A DNA stretch of 35,299 bases from Streptomyces sp. ICBB 8177 (GCF_003144095.1 NZ_NSKH01000004.1:490370-525668); one strand, 5' to 3'. Shown: positions 8,142 through 16,547, numbered from the stretch's first letter. Program-made: numbers and translations. The notes: generated by a model from the letters alone, not told the origin.

Positions 8142-8621
8142 TCAGGCCATCGAGCGCAGTTGGTCCAGTTCGCCGCTGATCGCATCCCGCAGCAGGTCAT
8201 GCTGCGGACCGAGCCTGAAGCGCTCGTCGGTCCACCGCTCACGTGGGTAGAGCCACACCGGAGCGCCCACTACAGCGGCCGGCTCCCACTCGTACCGCGG
8301 CCAGACATGCGCGTGCAGGAACGGGTCCGAGTTCCCCAGGATCTCCAGGTTGACGCGGCGGAAAGCCGGGTCCAGCCGTCCACAGGCACGCTCGACCGCT
8401 TCTCCGAGTTGGTCCATGTCGGTCAGGAACGACAGCCGCTTCGCCCTCGGCAGGTCCGACAGACGCTGCACGCCGGGATCGTCCACGAGCAGAACCGAGT
8501 AACCGGGCAGGAATTGAACGTCTCCGATCACCGCGAATCCCGCCATCAGCCGTCGCAGCACGGTCGGGTTCTCACCCCTCAACGCCGTCCCGATCCGGTC
8601 CATCCGCCAATCAGCCGTCAT
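8142..8621 (-). CDS. HIT-like hydrolase (diadenosine polyphosphate hydrolase-like)
   Basis: The 159-residue protein carries a histidine-triad-like motif, FLHAHVWPRYEW. Aligned on the terminal Pro-Arg, it matches HxHxHxxPR with the first His replaced by Phe and the catalytic middle His and the third His kept. HIT proteins hydrolyse or transfer nucleotides from dinucleoside polyphosphates and similar compounds. The PGYSVLLVDD segment is the usual strand before the helix. The ATG at 8621 follows GGAGG by 8 bases and is preferred over the ATG at 8636. A hairpin lies just upstream at 8639-8664. Confidence 0.8.
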   Translation of the reverse strand: MTADWRMDRIGTALRGENPTVLRRLMAGFAVIGDVQFLPGYSVLLVDDPGVQRLSDLPRAKRLSFLTDMDQLGEAVERACGRLDPAFRRVNLEILGNSDPFLHAHVWPRYEWEPAAVVGAPVWLYPRERWTDERFRLGPQHDLLRDAISGELDQLRSMA

Positions 8622-8638
8622 CGCCAAAACCTCCATCG

Positions 8639-8664
8639 GGGATCAAGGACCCCTCCTTGATCCC
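8639..8664. promoter_or_regulatory. Short hairpin in front of the HIT-like gene
   Basis: An 11-bp perfect stem (8639-8649 with 8654-8664) has a CCCC loop. It sits between the PAP2 stop and the HIT-like start, both genes reading leftward... the PAP2 gene is upstream in transcription, so this may be the PAP2 terminator or a 5' regulatory stem of the HIT-like gene. Confidence 0.5.
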
Positions 8665-8710
8665 TGCCCTCCTCTGGGCACGTCCGGGTCCCCCTGCCCC
8701 TTCGTCCTGA

Positions 8711-9577
8711 CTATCCGGCGGAATCACCCAGCGAGCGCTCGCCGGTATCCGCCTGCCGTTCGTCGTGGCGCTCGGGCGTCAACCGGCCCCTTGCCGCGAA
8801 GGGTGCGGGGTGTCGTGCGACCCACCAGAACAGGCCGCACGCCCACAGGCCCAGCCAGCCGACGGACAGGAGCCACCCGCCCAGCACGTCCGTGAACCAG
8901 TGCACACAAAGGTAGACACGAGATGCGCCGACCAGGAGCGCCCACAGGCCGGTGCCCACGACGAGCGCCGCACGCGAACGACGCTGACCCAGTGCCAGGA
9001 CCAGAATGACGAGGAATCCTGCGGTCAGCGCCGCGGTGGTGGTGTGGCCGGACGGAAACGCGTACCCGCAGGCGCGCACCGCCCAGTCGGAGCGAGGCGG
9101 ACGATCCAGGTGGATCCAGAGCATGATCGAGTACCTGACAGCCTGACCCGATGCCACCAATGTCCAGCCTGTGGCGCACAGCAGAAGGCTTGCGCGCAGG
9201 GTGCGCGTCGCGAGGAAGGCCGCGAGGGCGATGATCCCGTAGGGCACCACGCCTGCTCCCGAGTCGGTCAGGAGGCGGGCCGCCTCGGCGACGGGGGCGG
9301 GGCGGTGGTCGACGGCCCAGGTGAGCAGCGCTTCGTCGGGACCCAGGGCCGCACCGTGCCGGCTAATCATGATCATGGCGAGGAATCCGAAGGCGGCCAG
9401 AGCCGCCAGCCCGCCTACGCCGGCGGCATCCGTGATCACCGGCAGCCGCGGTGCGCCATCGGCGTGCTGACATCGTTGACGCAGACGAGTGAGCGAGGAA
9501 AGGCTGATCAACGACGGTTCCTTCCTCCGGGACAGCGGGCGTACACGCCGACAGCCGCCTGCACGAGCGCACACCAC
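8711..9577 (-). CDS. PAP2-family membrane phosphatase
   Basis: The 288-residue membrane protein has the three PAP2 motifs in order: a KxxxxxxRP-like box in RYSIMLWIHLDRPP (Lys replaced by Arg), PSGH in YAFPSGHTTTA, and SRVYLCVHWFTDV. Five or six hydrophobic segments surround them. Such enzymes dephosphorylate lipid phosphates such as undecaprenyl pyrophosphate or phosphatidate outside the membrane. The first 45 or so residues are unusually polar and the GTG at 9577 lacks a ribosome site, so a later start is possible. A 9-bp-arm palindrome at 9581-9602 lies immediately in front of it. Confidence 0.88.
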   Translation of the reverse strand: MVCARAGGCRRVRPLSRRKEPSLISLSSLTRLRQRCQHADGAPRLPVITDAAGVGGLAALAAFGFLAMIMISRHGAALGPDEALLTWAVDHRPAPVAEAARLLTDSGAGVVPYGIIALAAFLATRTLRASLLLCATGWTLVASGQAVRYSIMLWIHLDRPPRSDWAVRACGYAFPSGHTTTAALTAGFLVILVLALGQRRSRAALVVGTGLWALLVGASRVYLCVHWFTDVLGGWLLSVGWLGLWACGLFWWVARHPAPFAARGRLTPERHDERQADTGERSLGDSAG

Positions 9578-9580
9578 CTT

Positions 9581-9602
9581 ACGTCTACATCGCTGTAGAC
9601 GT
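9581..9602. promoter_or_regulatory. Palindromic operator candidate before PAP2
   Basis: A perfect inverted repeat, ACGTCTACA (9581-9589) and TGTAGACGT (9594-9602) around TCGC, lies directly upstream of the PAP2 start. The TACA/TGTA arms resemble sites of winged-helix repressors such as the BlaI/CopY family. No such repressor gene is in the window. Confidence 0.6.
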
Positions 9603-9646
9603 GCGAGTGCGGGGGTGGTCGTGCGCTCTCCGCTCGCCCGCGTGCG

Positions 9647-11155
9647 TCAGGAACGTGGAGGGAGCCAGGCGGACCAGCCGTGGACCAGCGGGGACCCGGC
9701 TAGGGCGATGCGTTGCCAGCTGGTGGGGACCCAAGCGGGTCGGGGATGGCCGGGCGGGGCCAGGACGGCGACGGATTCGTGGTGGGAGGCCTCGATCACG
9801 GGCGGGCCGGCGGCGACGGAGGAGTCGGTGGCGGGGCGTGGGCTGAGGCTGGAAGAGCACCCCGCGTCGTAGGCGATGGTCGTGGTGTTTCCGGACAGCA
9901 GACATGGTGGCCGAACACCGTGGCTGCGCAGGGCGTTGGCGAGGGCCCGGTAGCGGCCGTCGAGACGGACGGCTGCCGATGCGTGCCCGCGTTCCATCAC
10001 CGCTTGCGAGGCGAGATGCCCGGCGAAGAGCAAGCCGACCGCGACCAGGCACAGAAGCCGCGCACCGGTGGGCTCGGTCCGCACGCGACCTATCGCGGCC
10101 ATGGCTGCCTGGGCGATCGGCAAGGACAGCAGGGCGTAAGCGGGCAACAGGAAGCGGGGAGCGAAATAGGTGAGGAAGAACAGGTACGACGCGCTGACAC
10201 ACACGGCGCAGACCACGGGCAGCAGCGTGGTGGCCAGGCGGCGCGCCCTCACCGCCCACACCAGGGCGATCAAGGTCAGCAGCGGCACGGCGATGAGCCA
10301 GGCAAACCGTGTTGGTTGCGGGTAGTTGAAGAGGCAGGGCCGGCACAGCAGTGGGCCGTTGGCGGTGCGCAGGGCGTTGCCCACGTTCCAGTGCGGATTC
10401 AGTCCGCCCTCGACGGCGTTGGAGTCGGTGAGCCTGGCCCGCACACCCCCGAACCGCACGTAAGCCTCGATCACCCACTCGGCCAGACCCGAGGCCAGCC
10501 CGCACACGATCGCGGCGCCGATCGTGATCCGCCGCCACCGGCCGACCAGGGCCCAGGCCGTCAGCAGGGGGACCGCCAGCCAGACGCCGTCCGGCGCTCT
10601 GATCAAAGCCGCGCAAGCGAGGGACACCGCGAGTCCGGCCAATCGCCCCGAGCTGGGCCCGTCACGACCCATGCGCACAAACAGGCCGACCGCGGCCACG
10701 GCGGCGAACGCGCTCCAGATATTGGGCATCAACTGTGTGCCGTAGTCGACCGTGACCCACAACGTGGCGAACAGCAGCGCGGCCAGTGCCGACGCCCCGG
10801 CGCCGATCAGGGGCGACCAGATCCGGAAGACGGCCAGCAACAGCACACCGGACAGCACCGCCAGATAGATACGGATCGCCATGGGGTCGGAGGTGAACAA
10901 CGCCACCGGCGCGGCGATCAGGCTGGGCCCCCGCGAACGGGGCGCGCTGAAGTAGGCGGCGGGCGCACGGGGGTCGACCTGCGAGAAGTAGATCGACTCG
11001 TCCCACGAGAGGCTGGCGCGACCGACATCGGTGAGAACCAGCTGGACGACGACGTAGAAGAGCGCCACGGCCGCAAGCGGCACATCCGCCACGGGCAGGC
11101 GGCGTGGGATCGCGGTCGCGCGAGGCGTCGCCTTGACGGCGGCCAGGTTCTGCAC
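9647..11155 (-). CDS. GT-C type membrane glycosyltransferase
   Basis: The protein of 502 residues has about ten membrane segments and a polar C-terminal extracellular domain. The first external loop carries SWDESIYFSQVD, the acidic motif expected of GT-C enzymes (PMT/ArnT-like) that use polyprenyl-phosphate sugars. It probably glycosylates a lipid, polysaccharide or protein outside the membrane; the acceptor is unknown. The GTG start at 11155 has GGAG upstream. It follows a GtrA-family gene by 39 bases, and GtrA proteins are thought to help flip polyprenyl-linked sugars, so the two likely work together. Confidence 0.85.
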   Translation of the reverse strand: MQNLAAVKATPRATAIPRRLPVADVPLAAVALFYVVVQLVLTDVGRASLSWDESIYFSQVDPRAPAAYFSAPRSRGPSLIAAPVALFTSDPMAIRIYLAVLSGVLLLAVFRIWSPLIGAGASALAALLFATLWVTVDYGTQLMPNIWSAFAAVAAVGLFVRMGRDGPSSGRLAGLAVSLACAALIRAPDGVWLAVPLLTAWALVGRWRRITIGAAIVCGLASGLAEWVIEAYVRFGGVRARLTDSNAVEGGLNPHWNVGNALRTANGPLLCRPCLFNYPQPTRFAWLIAVPLLTLIALVWAVRARRLATTLLPVVCAVCVSASYLFFLTYFAPRFLLPAYALLSLPIAQAAMAAIGRVRTEPTGARLLCLVAVGLLFAGHLASQAVMERGHASAAVRLDGRYRALANALRSHGVRPPCLLSGNTTTIAYDAGCSSSLSPRPATDSSVAAGPPVIEASHHESVAVLAPPGHPRPAWVPTSWQRIALAGSPLVHGWSAWLPPRS

Positions 11156-11194
11156 GGCTTGCTCCGTTCGGGTTCGCGGTCGGCGGGGGAGGAG

Positions 11195-11734
11195 CTACTC
11201 CTCACCCTGGGTGGCTGTCGAGGAGGACGCGCGCGCGGAGCCGCCGTCACGGCTGTTCACACTGAACGAAGGCGGGAGCGGCGCCGGGCACGACTTCACC
11301 TCGATGGCGCGATGGAACACCCAGGTGCGGTAGGCCCAGAACCGGAAGACGGTCGCCACGGCGATGCCGGTGAACTTGAGGGCGTTGCCGGCGGCCGGAC
11401 CATCCCACCCGAGGCCGTGGACCGCGGCGTACAGCACCCCGTTCTCGATGGCCGCTCCCGCGACGCTGAAGGCCGCGAACAGGGTCATCTCACGGCCGCG
11501 GTGATCCTTCGCGTACGTGCGATAGGTGTAGTACCGGAAGCCGACGTAGTTGAAGGCGATGGAAACCCCTGTGGCGATCACACTGGACCGCACCGTGGGC
11601 AACCCGCCCGCACCACGCAAAACGTTGAAGACGAGAAAGTTGACCCCCACACCGGCGACGCCGACGACACCGAACTTCGTCATCTCACGCAACAGTCCCG
11701 TGAACCGGGAGCTCAATGTCCGCAGGGTGACCAT
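11195..11734 (-). CDS. GtrA-family membrane protein
   Basis: The 179-residue protein has four membrane helices with the GtrA pattern: FGVVGVAGVGVNFLVFNVL, then SIAFNYVGFRYYTYR and a final FRFWAYRTWVFH. GtrA proteins are proposed to translocate undecaprenyl-phosphate-linked sugars. The last 35 residues are a polar Ser-rich tail. GGAGG lies upstream of the ATG at 11734. It is the first gene of an operon with the GT-C glycosyltransferase, 39 bases downstream. Confidence 0.9.
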   Translation of the reverse strand: MVTLRTLSSRFTGLLREMTKFGVVGVAGVGVNFLVFNVLRGAGGLPTVRSSVIATGVSIAFNYVGFRYYTYRTYAKDHRGREMTLFAAFSVAGAAIENGVLYAAVHGLGWDGPAAGNALKFTGIAVATVFRFWAYRTWVFHRAIEVKSCPAPLPPSFSVNSRDGGSARASSSTATQGEE

Positions 11735-12243
11735 CCGCTCGGCCCTCCACGGGGTCGTGACGAGCCCTGACCCGTCTCGTCAACGCTAGCCCACCCACCG
11801 TGACACGGCTCGTCGATCATGGAACCGGGCTGTTGGGAGCCTCAAGCCCTGTCAGGTGGCCGGGGAACGTGTGTCTCGGCGTCGACAGCGCCCAGCGGCG
11901 GGTATCGCGTCCCGGATGAGTCCGACGGCCTTTTCGCGGCCTGCCGGCGTGAGGCCGTCCGTGCCGTGCCGGGCCGGTGGGTGCAGGGGGCGCCCAAACC
12001 CGCGTTGGGGGCCGGCCCCGGGCGAGCGGCCCTCGGGTGAGGTGCACCTCGAGCGCGCAGTCGGCCGGACTCCGCTCGCCCGTCGCCCCCGGGGAAGGCG
12101 GTGGCGGGGATGCCGTACTGGACCAGCGCAGTCCAGTACGGCCGCGGGACGAGGGCTCATCGAGACGGCTGCCCTTGAGCCTTTCTGGCCGAAGCGCCAC
12201 GTCTTGCCGGCGTGGCCCAGCAGCCCAATGGCACACTGCCGCT
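11735..12243. other. Divergent intergenic region with one hairpin
   Basis: About 510 bases lie between the divergent gtrA-like and VIT genes. Apart from the inverted repeat at 12112-12142, no gene or RNA was recognised; open frames here are Arg/Pro-rich shadows. Confidence 0.45.
12112..12142. promoter_or_regulatory. 12-bp inverted repeat upstream of the VIT gene
   Basis: GCCGTACTGGAC (12112-12123) pairs perfectly with GTCCAGTACGGC (12131-12142) across a 7-base loop. It lies about 100 bases before the VIT start and could be a terminator or an operator. Confidence 0.5.
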
Positions 12244-12975
12244 GTGAGCGAGGCACAGTCGGCGGGCGGCAGCGGGCATCCGGACGAACCGCACAAGGCG
12301 GGGCTCGGGGCCCGGTTGAACTGGTTGCGCGCTGCGGTACTGGGTGCCAACGACGGTGTTGTGTCGATTGCAGGCCTCGTCGTGGGCGTCGCCGGGGCGA
12401 CCAACTCCCGTTCGGCTCTGCTCACCGCGGGGATGGCCGGACTCCTGGCCGGCTCGCTGTCGATGGCCGTGGGGGAGTACGTCTCGGTCAGCACCCAGCG
12501 CGACTCGGAGCGGGCGGCGCTCGCCAAGGAGCGCACCGAGCTGGCAACCGATCCCGAGGCCGAACTGGCCGAACTGACCGGCCTGTTGGAAGACCGCGGT
12601 CTGACACCCGCCCTGGCCGCCGAGGTCGCGGAACAGCTCACGGAACGAGACGCGTTGCGCGCGCACGCCAGCGTCGAACTCGGCATCGATCCGCAGGCAC
12701 TCACCAACCCCTGGAACGCGGCCATCGCGAGTTTCACCGCCTTCACCGTCGGTGCCGCGCTCCCCCTCCTCGCCATCGTGCTGCCCCCGAGTTCGGTTCG
12801 GCTCTCGGTGACCGTCGTCGCCGTCGTCGTCGCGCTCGTGTTGTGCGGTTGGTCGAGCGCCCGGCTCGGCGAGGCGCCAGTGGCACGAGCGATCATGCGC
12901 AACGCGGGCGGCGGTGCCTTGGCCATGGCCGTGACCTACGCGGTCGGCACGCTGCTCGGTGCCGCCGGGGCCTGA
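12244..12975 (+). CDS. VIT-family Fe2+/Mn2+ transporter
   Basis: The 243-residue membrane protein belongs to the VIT1/CCC1 family, which moves ferrous iron or manganese across membranes. The N-terminal signature is clear: LRAAVLGANDGVVSIAGLV in the first helix and LAGSLSMAVGEYVSVSTQRD at the end of the second. An acidic cytoplasmic metal-binding segment follows (TELATDPEAELAEL to about residue 150), then three more helices. The GTG at 12244 is the best start although no strong ribosome site precedes it. It is monocistronic, ending before a strong bidirectional hairpin at 13053-13094. Confidence 0.92.
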   Translation: MSEAQSAGGSGHPDEPHKAGLGARLNWLRAAVLGANDGVVSIAGLVVGVAGATNSRSALLTAGMAGLLAGSLSMAVGEYVSVSTQRDSERAALAKERTELATDPEAELAELTGLLEDRGLTPALAAEVAEQLTERDALRAHASVELGIDPQALTNPWNAAIASFTAFTVGAALPLLAIVLPPSSVRLSVTVVAVVVALVLCGWSSARLGEAPVARAIMRNAGGGALAMAVTYAVGTLLGAAGA

Positions 12976-13052
12976 CGCCTCGTCGGGGGTGGGATCTTGA
13001 CCGTCCCGCAGATTCTCCGAACCGGGTTCTGGACGAGATGGTCGGCAAGCTG

Positions 13053-13094
13053 ACGGTCCTGACCCCGAAGGGGAACGCTCGGGGTCAGGACCGT
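13053..13094. terminator. Bidirectional stem-loop terminator
   Basis: A perfect 14-bp stem (13053-13066 with 13081-13094) with a 14-base loop sits between the convergent ends of the VIT gene and the decayed region at 13115. Confidence 0.85.
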
Positions 13095-13114
13095 GCATCA
13101 CGGTTCGGTGTGGT

Positions 13115-13369
13115 TCACGCGGCGTTGAGCGCGGTGTCGTCGATGACGAAGTTGGTCTGCAGTGAGGAGCCCTCAGTACCGGTGAACTTGAGGGCCACCG
13201 TTTGTCCGGCGTAGCTGGAGAGGTTGAAGGAGTACAGGGTGTAGCCGGTGTTCTGGTTGAGGTTGGAGTAGGGGGCGAGGTTGGTGCCGTTGACGGTCAC
13301 CGTGAGCTTGTCGCAGGCGGTGGCGCCGGTCTCGGCGGTGTCGATGTGGAAGGTGTGCGTTCCGTGCGA
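13115..13369 (-). pseudogene. C-terminal remnant of a secreted peptidase
   Basis: About 80 in-frame codons encode a beta-sandwich module (CDKLTVTVNGTNLAPYSNLN, GYTLYSFNLSSYAGQTVALK and FVIDDTALNAA at the stop). I recognise this as the C-terminal accessory module found on secreted Streptomyces peptidases. The catalytic part is missing. Upstream at about 13370 the frame runs into a remnant of an unrelated alpha/beta hydrolase, so this is a truncated fragment left by a deletion or rearrangement. Confidence 0.75.
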
Positions 13370-13371
13370 GG

Positions 13372-13690
13372 ACTGTGCTCCTCGGCGCTCCGCCAAAAGT
13401 CGCGCAAGGCGACGACGAGTGCCTCGGGCGCCTCTTCGGCGGTGTGGTGTCCGGAGACGATCGGGCCCCCCGACCAACTGGCCGCCCGCCCAGTGGTGGC
13501 GCATGACGGTCAGGCAGTCACCGGCCATGGCGCGCTTGGAGTACGGCCTGTGCCGTTCGTCGGTCGGTGGCTTTCCCGACTCGCCGTAGCCGCGCAGGTC
13601 GGGGCGGACGACCGTGCGACCTGCCGCGACCAGCAGGGAGGTGACGCGGTACCAGGTCACGTGCCTGCGTGGGTTGCCGTGCAGAAGACG
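13372..13690 (-). pseudogene. Decayed alpha/beta hydrolase (dehalogenase-like), internally deleted
   Basis: One frame gives the N-terminal hallmark of epoxide hydrolase/haloacetate dehalogenase-like enzymes: LLHGNPRRHVTWYRV and VVRPDLRGYGESGKPPTDER, then PYSKRAMAGDCLTVM. A second frame, about 13378-13465, gives the C-terminal end: SGHHTAEEAPEALVVALRDF. The nucleophile and cap regions between them are missing, so there was an internal deletion with a frame change. It adjoins the peptidase remnant directly. Confidence 0.75.
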
Positions 13691-13858
13691 CGGGTGTAGC
13701 GCGGCTGGCCCCTGGGCCTCTCGACTGATCGCCTGGCACGGCGAGCACATGCCTCGCGGTGCTGGGCGTGCCGCCTGAGGCCAAGGCCTGTGTGCAAGCA
13801 CAGCCTGCCGGACCGACCCCTGCCTGGTCGTCAAGGTGGCTCCGGTCGGCGAGGCCGC

Positions 13859-13913
13859 CGCCTGATCCCGGCCTGACTGATCCCCGAGGCCGCCCGCCTC
13901 ATCCCGGCCTGAC
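13859..13913. repeat. Two 19-bp direct repeats
   Basis: CGCCTGATCCCGGCCTGAC at 13859-13877 recurs at 13895-13913 with one mismatch. They lie just past the stop of the NCS2 permease gene. The function is unknown; this may be simple GC-rich duplication. Confidence 0.5.
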
Positions 13914-13944
13914 CCGTCCCCGTCCCCGCCCCGCGCGAGTTCGG

Positions 13945-15363
13945 TCAACCCGTCCTGACCAGGCCCCGGTCGGCGCGGTGTGACGAGGACTCGCGGCGCG
14001 CCGAGCGGAAGAGCGCGTGCAGCACCACCGCGGTCAGCGTTCCGGCCACCACGCCGCTGCCCAGCACGGTGCCGACCCAGCCGGGGAATCCCGCGTAGAG
14101 GTTCGGCGCCACCACTGGCAGCAGTCCGGCCGCGATCGCCAGACCGGCCACTGTCGACTGTGACCGGTCTGCCAGTTCGGCACGGCCCAGCATCCGGATG
14201 CCGAGCACCGCGATCGCCGCGTAGATCACCAGTGAGCTGCCACCCACCACCGACGCCGGTATCCCGGCCAGCAGCCGGGGGACCGGCCCGGCCAGCCCGA
14301 CGACGATCAGCAGCACTCCGGCGCCGGCCGTGACGAACCGGCTGCGCACACCGCTGAGTTGGTTGACCCCGATGTTCTCCGAACTGGTCAGCAGCATCGA
14401 CGTACCGAAGGCCCCGCCGACCAGCGACAGCACCGCGTCGGCGCGCACCACCCTGGGCACGTCCCGCCCCGGATCCGGTGTACGTCCCGACGTCTCGCTG
14501 TTCAGCACCGTCTGCCCGGTGGCCTCGGCCAGCGAACTGAGCGCGAACACCAGCAGCGGCAGCGCGGCCACCGGGTCGAAGTGCGGTGCGCCGTAAGGGA
14601 ACAGGTCGGGCAGTGCCGCGCCGTGACCGCCACCCGTGGTGAACCGCCCCAGGCCGGTACCCACCGTGAGCACCGCCCCGGCCGCCATCCCGAGCAGCAC
14701 CGCGGCCTGACGCCAGGCACCCCGGAGCACCGCCATGCAGACCACGGTGCACGCCACCGTCAACCCGGCCGCCCCAACCGCGGACGGTGCGGGAGACGGC
14801 GCGGTGCCGATGACCAGTTGGGCCGCGACCCGCACCATGGTGACCCCGATCAGCATCACCGTGACACCCATCACCAGGGGCGGGAACAGGCGCACGATCC
14901 GCCCGTAGAACGGGGTGACCGCCAGCAGCAGCGCGGCGGCCAGCAGTGCCGAACCGCTAGCCGTGGCGGCGCCGTGCGCCTTGGCGATCTGGAGGAAGAG
15001 CGCAGCCGCCGCCCCGCCCGGCAGCATCACGAACGGCAGCCGCGCCCCGAGTCCGCGCAGGCCCCGCACGCCGAGCGACTGCACCAGCGCACCCACCCCG
15101 CACAGCACCAGCGTCGCGCCGAGCAGCGAGGCGGTCCGCCCGGCGGACAAGCCCAGGGACTGACCGGTCAGGAAGGTGGTGGAGACCGGTGCCGCGACCA
15201 TCGCCAGGACGTGCTGCACCGACAGCGGCACCAACCGCCGCAGCGGCGGCAGTTCGTCGACGGGGGCCACCGCGGCGGTCTCCGGATGGGCGGTCCGCCC
15301 GGCGCCGCCGGACCGCTCGGGCTGGCGGTCCCGCTCTGGGCGAACGTCCGGCCCGGCGCTCAC
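13945..15363 (-). CDS. NCS2-family nucleobase permease
   Basis: The 472-residue membrane protein has about 12-14 helices. Family marks include VPLSVQHVLAMVAAPVSTTF at the first helix, FPPLVMGVTVMLIGVTMVRV in the middle, and the TSSENIGVNQLSGVRSRFV segment of the second substrate half-helix. NCS2 members import uracil, xanthine, urate and related bases with protons or sodium. The GTG at 15363 overlaps the stop of the sulfotransferase-like gene (GTGA), so the two are translationally coupled; longer forms in this frame would run through that gene. The pairing suggests the permease moves a substrate or product of that enzyme (inference). Confidence 0.9.
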   Translation of the reverse strand: MSAGPDVRPERDRQPERSGGAGRTAHPETAAVAPVDELPPLRRLVPLSVQHVLAMVAAPVSTTFLTGQSLGLSAGRTASLLGATLVLCGVGALVQSLGVRGLRGLGARLPFVMLPGGAAAALFLQIAKAHGAATASGSALLAAALLLAVTPFYGRIVRLFPPLVMGVTVMLIGVTMVRVAAQLVIGTAPSPAPSAVGAAGLTVACTVVCMAVLRGAWRQAAVLLGMAAGAVLTVGTGLGRFTTGGGHGAALPDLFPYGAPHFDPVAALPLLVFALSSLAEATGQTVLNSETSGRTPDPGRDVPRVVRADAVLSLVGGAFGTSMLLTSSENIGVNQLSGVRSRFVTAGAGVLLIVVGLAGPVPRLLAGIPASVVGGSSLVIYAAIAVLGIRMLGRAELADRSQSTVAGLAIAAGLLPVVAPNLYAGFPGWVGTVLGSGVVAGTLTAVVLHALFRSARRESSSHRADRGLVRTG

Positions 15364-16487
15364 GACAGCGCTCCGCGGGTCAGCCACGGCAGCTCGTCCG
15401 CGGAGTAACGGTAGGAGCGGAAGACCGCGTTGGGCTCGGCCGGGAAGAGCCGCTGGACCTCCGACTCGCGGTACGCGCCGAAGTAGGGAACCACGTACTC
15501 CCAGCACACCAGGCCGTCCCCGGTCACCTCGAAGAGCCGGCCGCAGGGGGAGTCGGTCACCAGGGTGTTGCCGTTCGGCAGCCGCTGGGCGCTGCCCATG
15601 AAGGGCGCGAAGAACGCCTCGCGAGCCGGATCGTGGTACTCCCAGGTGATCTTCCCGCTGCCCCGCTCGATCTCGATGACCCGGGAGAACGGCACGTCCC
15701 AGCCGGGCCGGAAGACCCCGTTGTCGAAAACCAGCAGGTTGCCGCCGGGCAGTTCGGTGGGACAGTGCTGCTGGGAGACGGCGCCGGGTTCGGTGCGCCA
15801 GAGGATCTCGCCGGTGGCCCGGCTGATGACGACCACCGCGGAGACGCTGCGCAGGCTGGCCAGGATGTTGCCGTCGGCGAGCGGCGAGACGCTGTTGATG
15901 AGCGGCCAGTGCTCGCGTGAGTAGTCCGGGTGGAGGGCGTACTCGTCGCGGTCGAGGTGGTCGGCGGCCCGCCAGGTCCAGGTCACCGCGCCGTCGGTGC
16001 CGACCTCCTTGATGGTGTCCGCCCACACGGTGCCGTCCGGCTCGGAGCCGGCGACGCCACCGCGCACCGCCGCCGCCTGCGCACCGCGCAGCGGCTCCAG
16101 AGCGGTGTACAACAGGCGGCCGTCGTCGTAGTGGTGGGCGTCGTGGTGCTGGAGCGGGTCGCGGTGCTCACGGATGACCGTGCCGTCCGGGGCGGCTTGG
16201 AGCATCACACCGCCACGGTACTTGTGCCACATCGGGAAGAGCGCCGGCTGGCCGGGCATGACTCCGTTGTACGCGAGCACCCCGCCGGGCAGGATCCGGG
16301 CGTGCCGGCCCGGACGGTACGGGAGGTTCCACTGGTGGACCACCGCGCCGCGCAGGTCGATGAGGTAGACCTCACCGGTGCCGGTGAGCGGGGCGAAGAG
16401 GGTGTAGCCGTCGAAAGCGGCATCGGGGTCGAGGGCGATGAGCCCGGTGCCGCGGCGACGGCGGGTGTTCTGGTCGATCACGGACAT
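15360..16487 (-). CDS. Arylsulfotransferase-like beta-propeller protein
   Basis: The 375-residue protein has repeated beta-propeller blades such as RHARILPGGVLAYNG, HHDAHHYDDGRLLYTA, LADGNILASLRSVSAVVVIS, CPTELPGGNLLVFDNG and QRLPNGNTLVTDSPCGRLFE. This is the pattern of the arylsulfate sulfotransferase (ASST) superfamily, which moves sulfate between phenolic compounds through a histidine. Unlike the periplasmic enzymes there is no signal peptide, so it should act in the cytoplasm. The ATG at 16487 follows AGGAG. It forms an operon with the NCS2 permease and is divergent from an XRE-cupin regulator. Sulfotransferase activity is an assignment by fold only. Confidence 0.8.
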   Translation of the reverse strand: MSVIDQNTRRRRGTGLIALDPDAAFDGYTLFAPLTGTGEVYLIDLRGAVVHQWNLPYRPGRHARILPGGVLAYNGVMPGQPALFPMWHKYRGGVMLQAAPDGTVIREHRDPLQHHDAHHYDDGRLLYTALEPLRGAQAAAVRGGVAGSEPDGTVWADTIKEVGTDGAVTWTWRAADHLDRDEYALHPDYSREHWPLINSVSPLADGNILASLRSVSAVVVISRATGEILWRTEPGAVSQQHCPTELPGGNLLVFDNGVFRPGWDVPFSRVIEIERGSGKITWEYHDPAREAFFAPFMGSAQRLPNGNTLVTDSPCGRLFEVTGDGLVCWEYVVPYFGAYRESEVQRLFPAEPNAVFRSYRYSADELPWLTRGALS

Positions 16488-16510
16488 GTCGGTCTCCTGT
16501 CCTACGCGCA

Positions 16511-16547
16511 CATCAAACTTTCTTTGATGAGAGTGAAGCGAGTTTGA
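16511..16547. promoter_or_regulatory. Nested inverted repeats, likely XRE operator
   Basis: CATCAAA (16511-16517) pairs with TTTGATG (16523-16529), and TCAAACT (16513-16519) also pairs with AGTTTGA (16541-16547). These three TCAAA half-sites sit in an AT-rich patch between the divergent sulfotransferase-like and XRE-cupin genes. Confidence 0.65.

Noticed and set aside
9713-11770. Very long plus-strand open frame antisense to the glycosyltransferase and gtrA genes
   Set aside because: Composition is Gly/Gln/Arg/Asp-rich with no family features; it is the usual shadow of GC-rich coding DNA on the other strand.
15364-16026. N-terminal extension of the NCS2 permease frame
   Set aside because: It runs antiparallel-free through the sulfotransferase-like gene in another frame and reads as Arg/Gly/His-rich noise; the GTG at 15363 with GTGA overlap is the better start.
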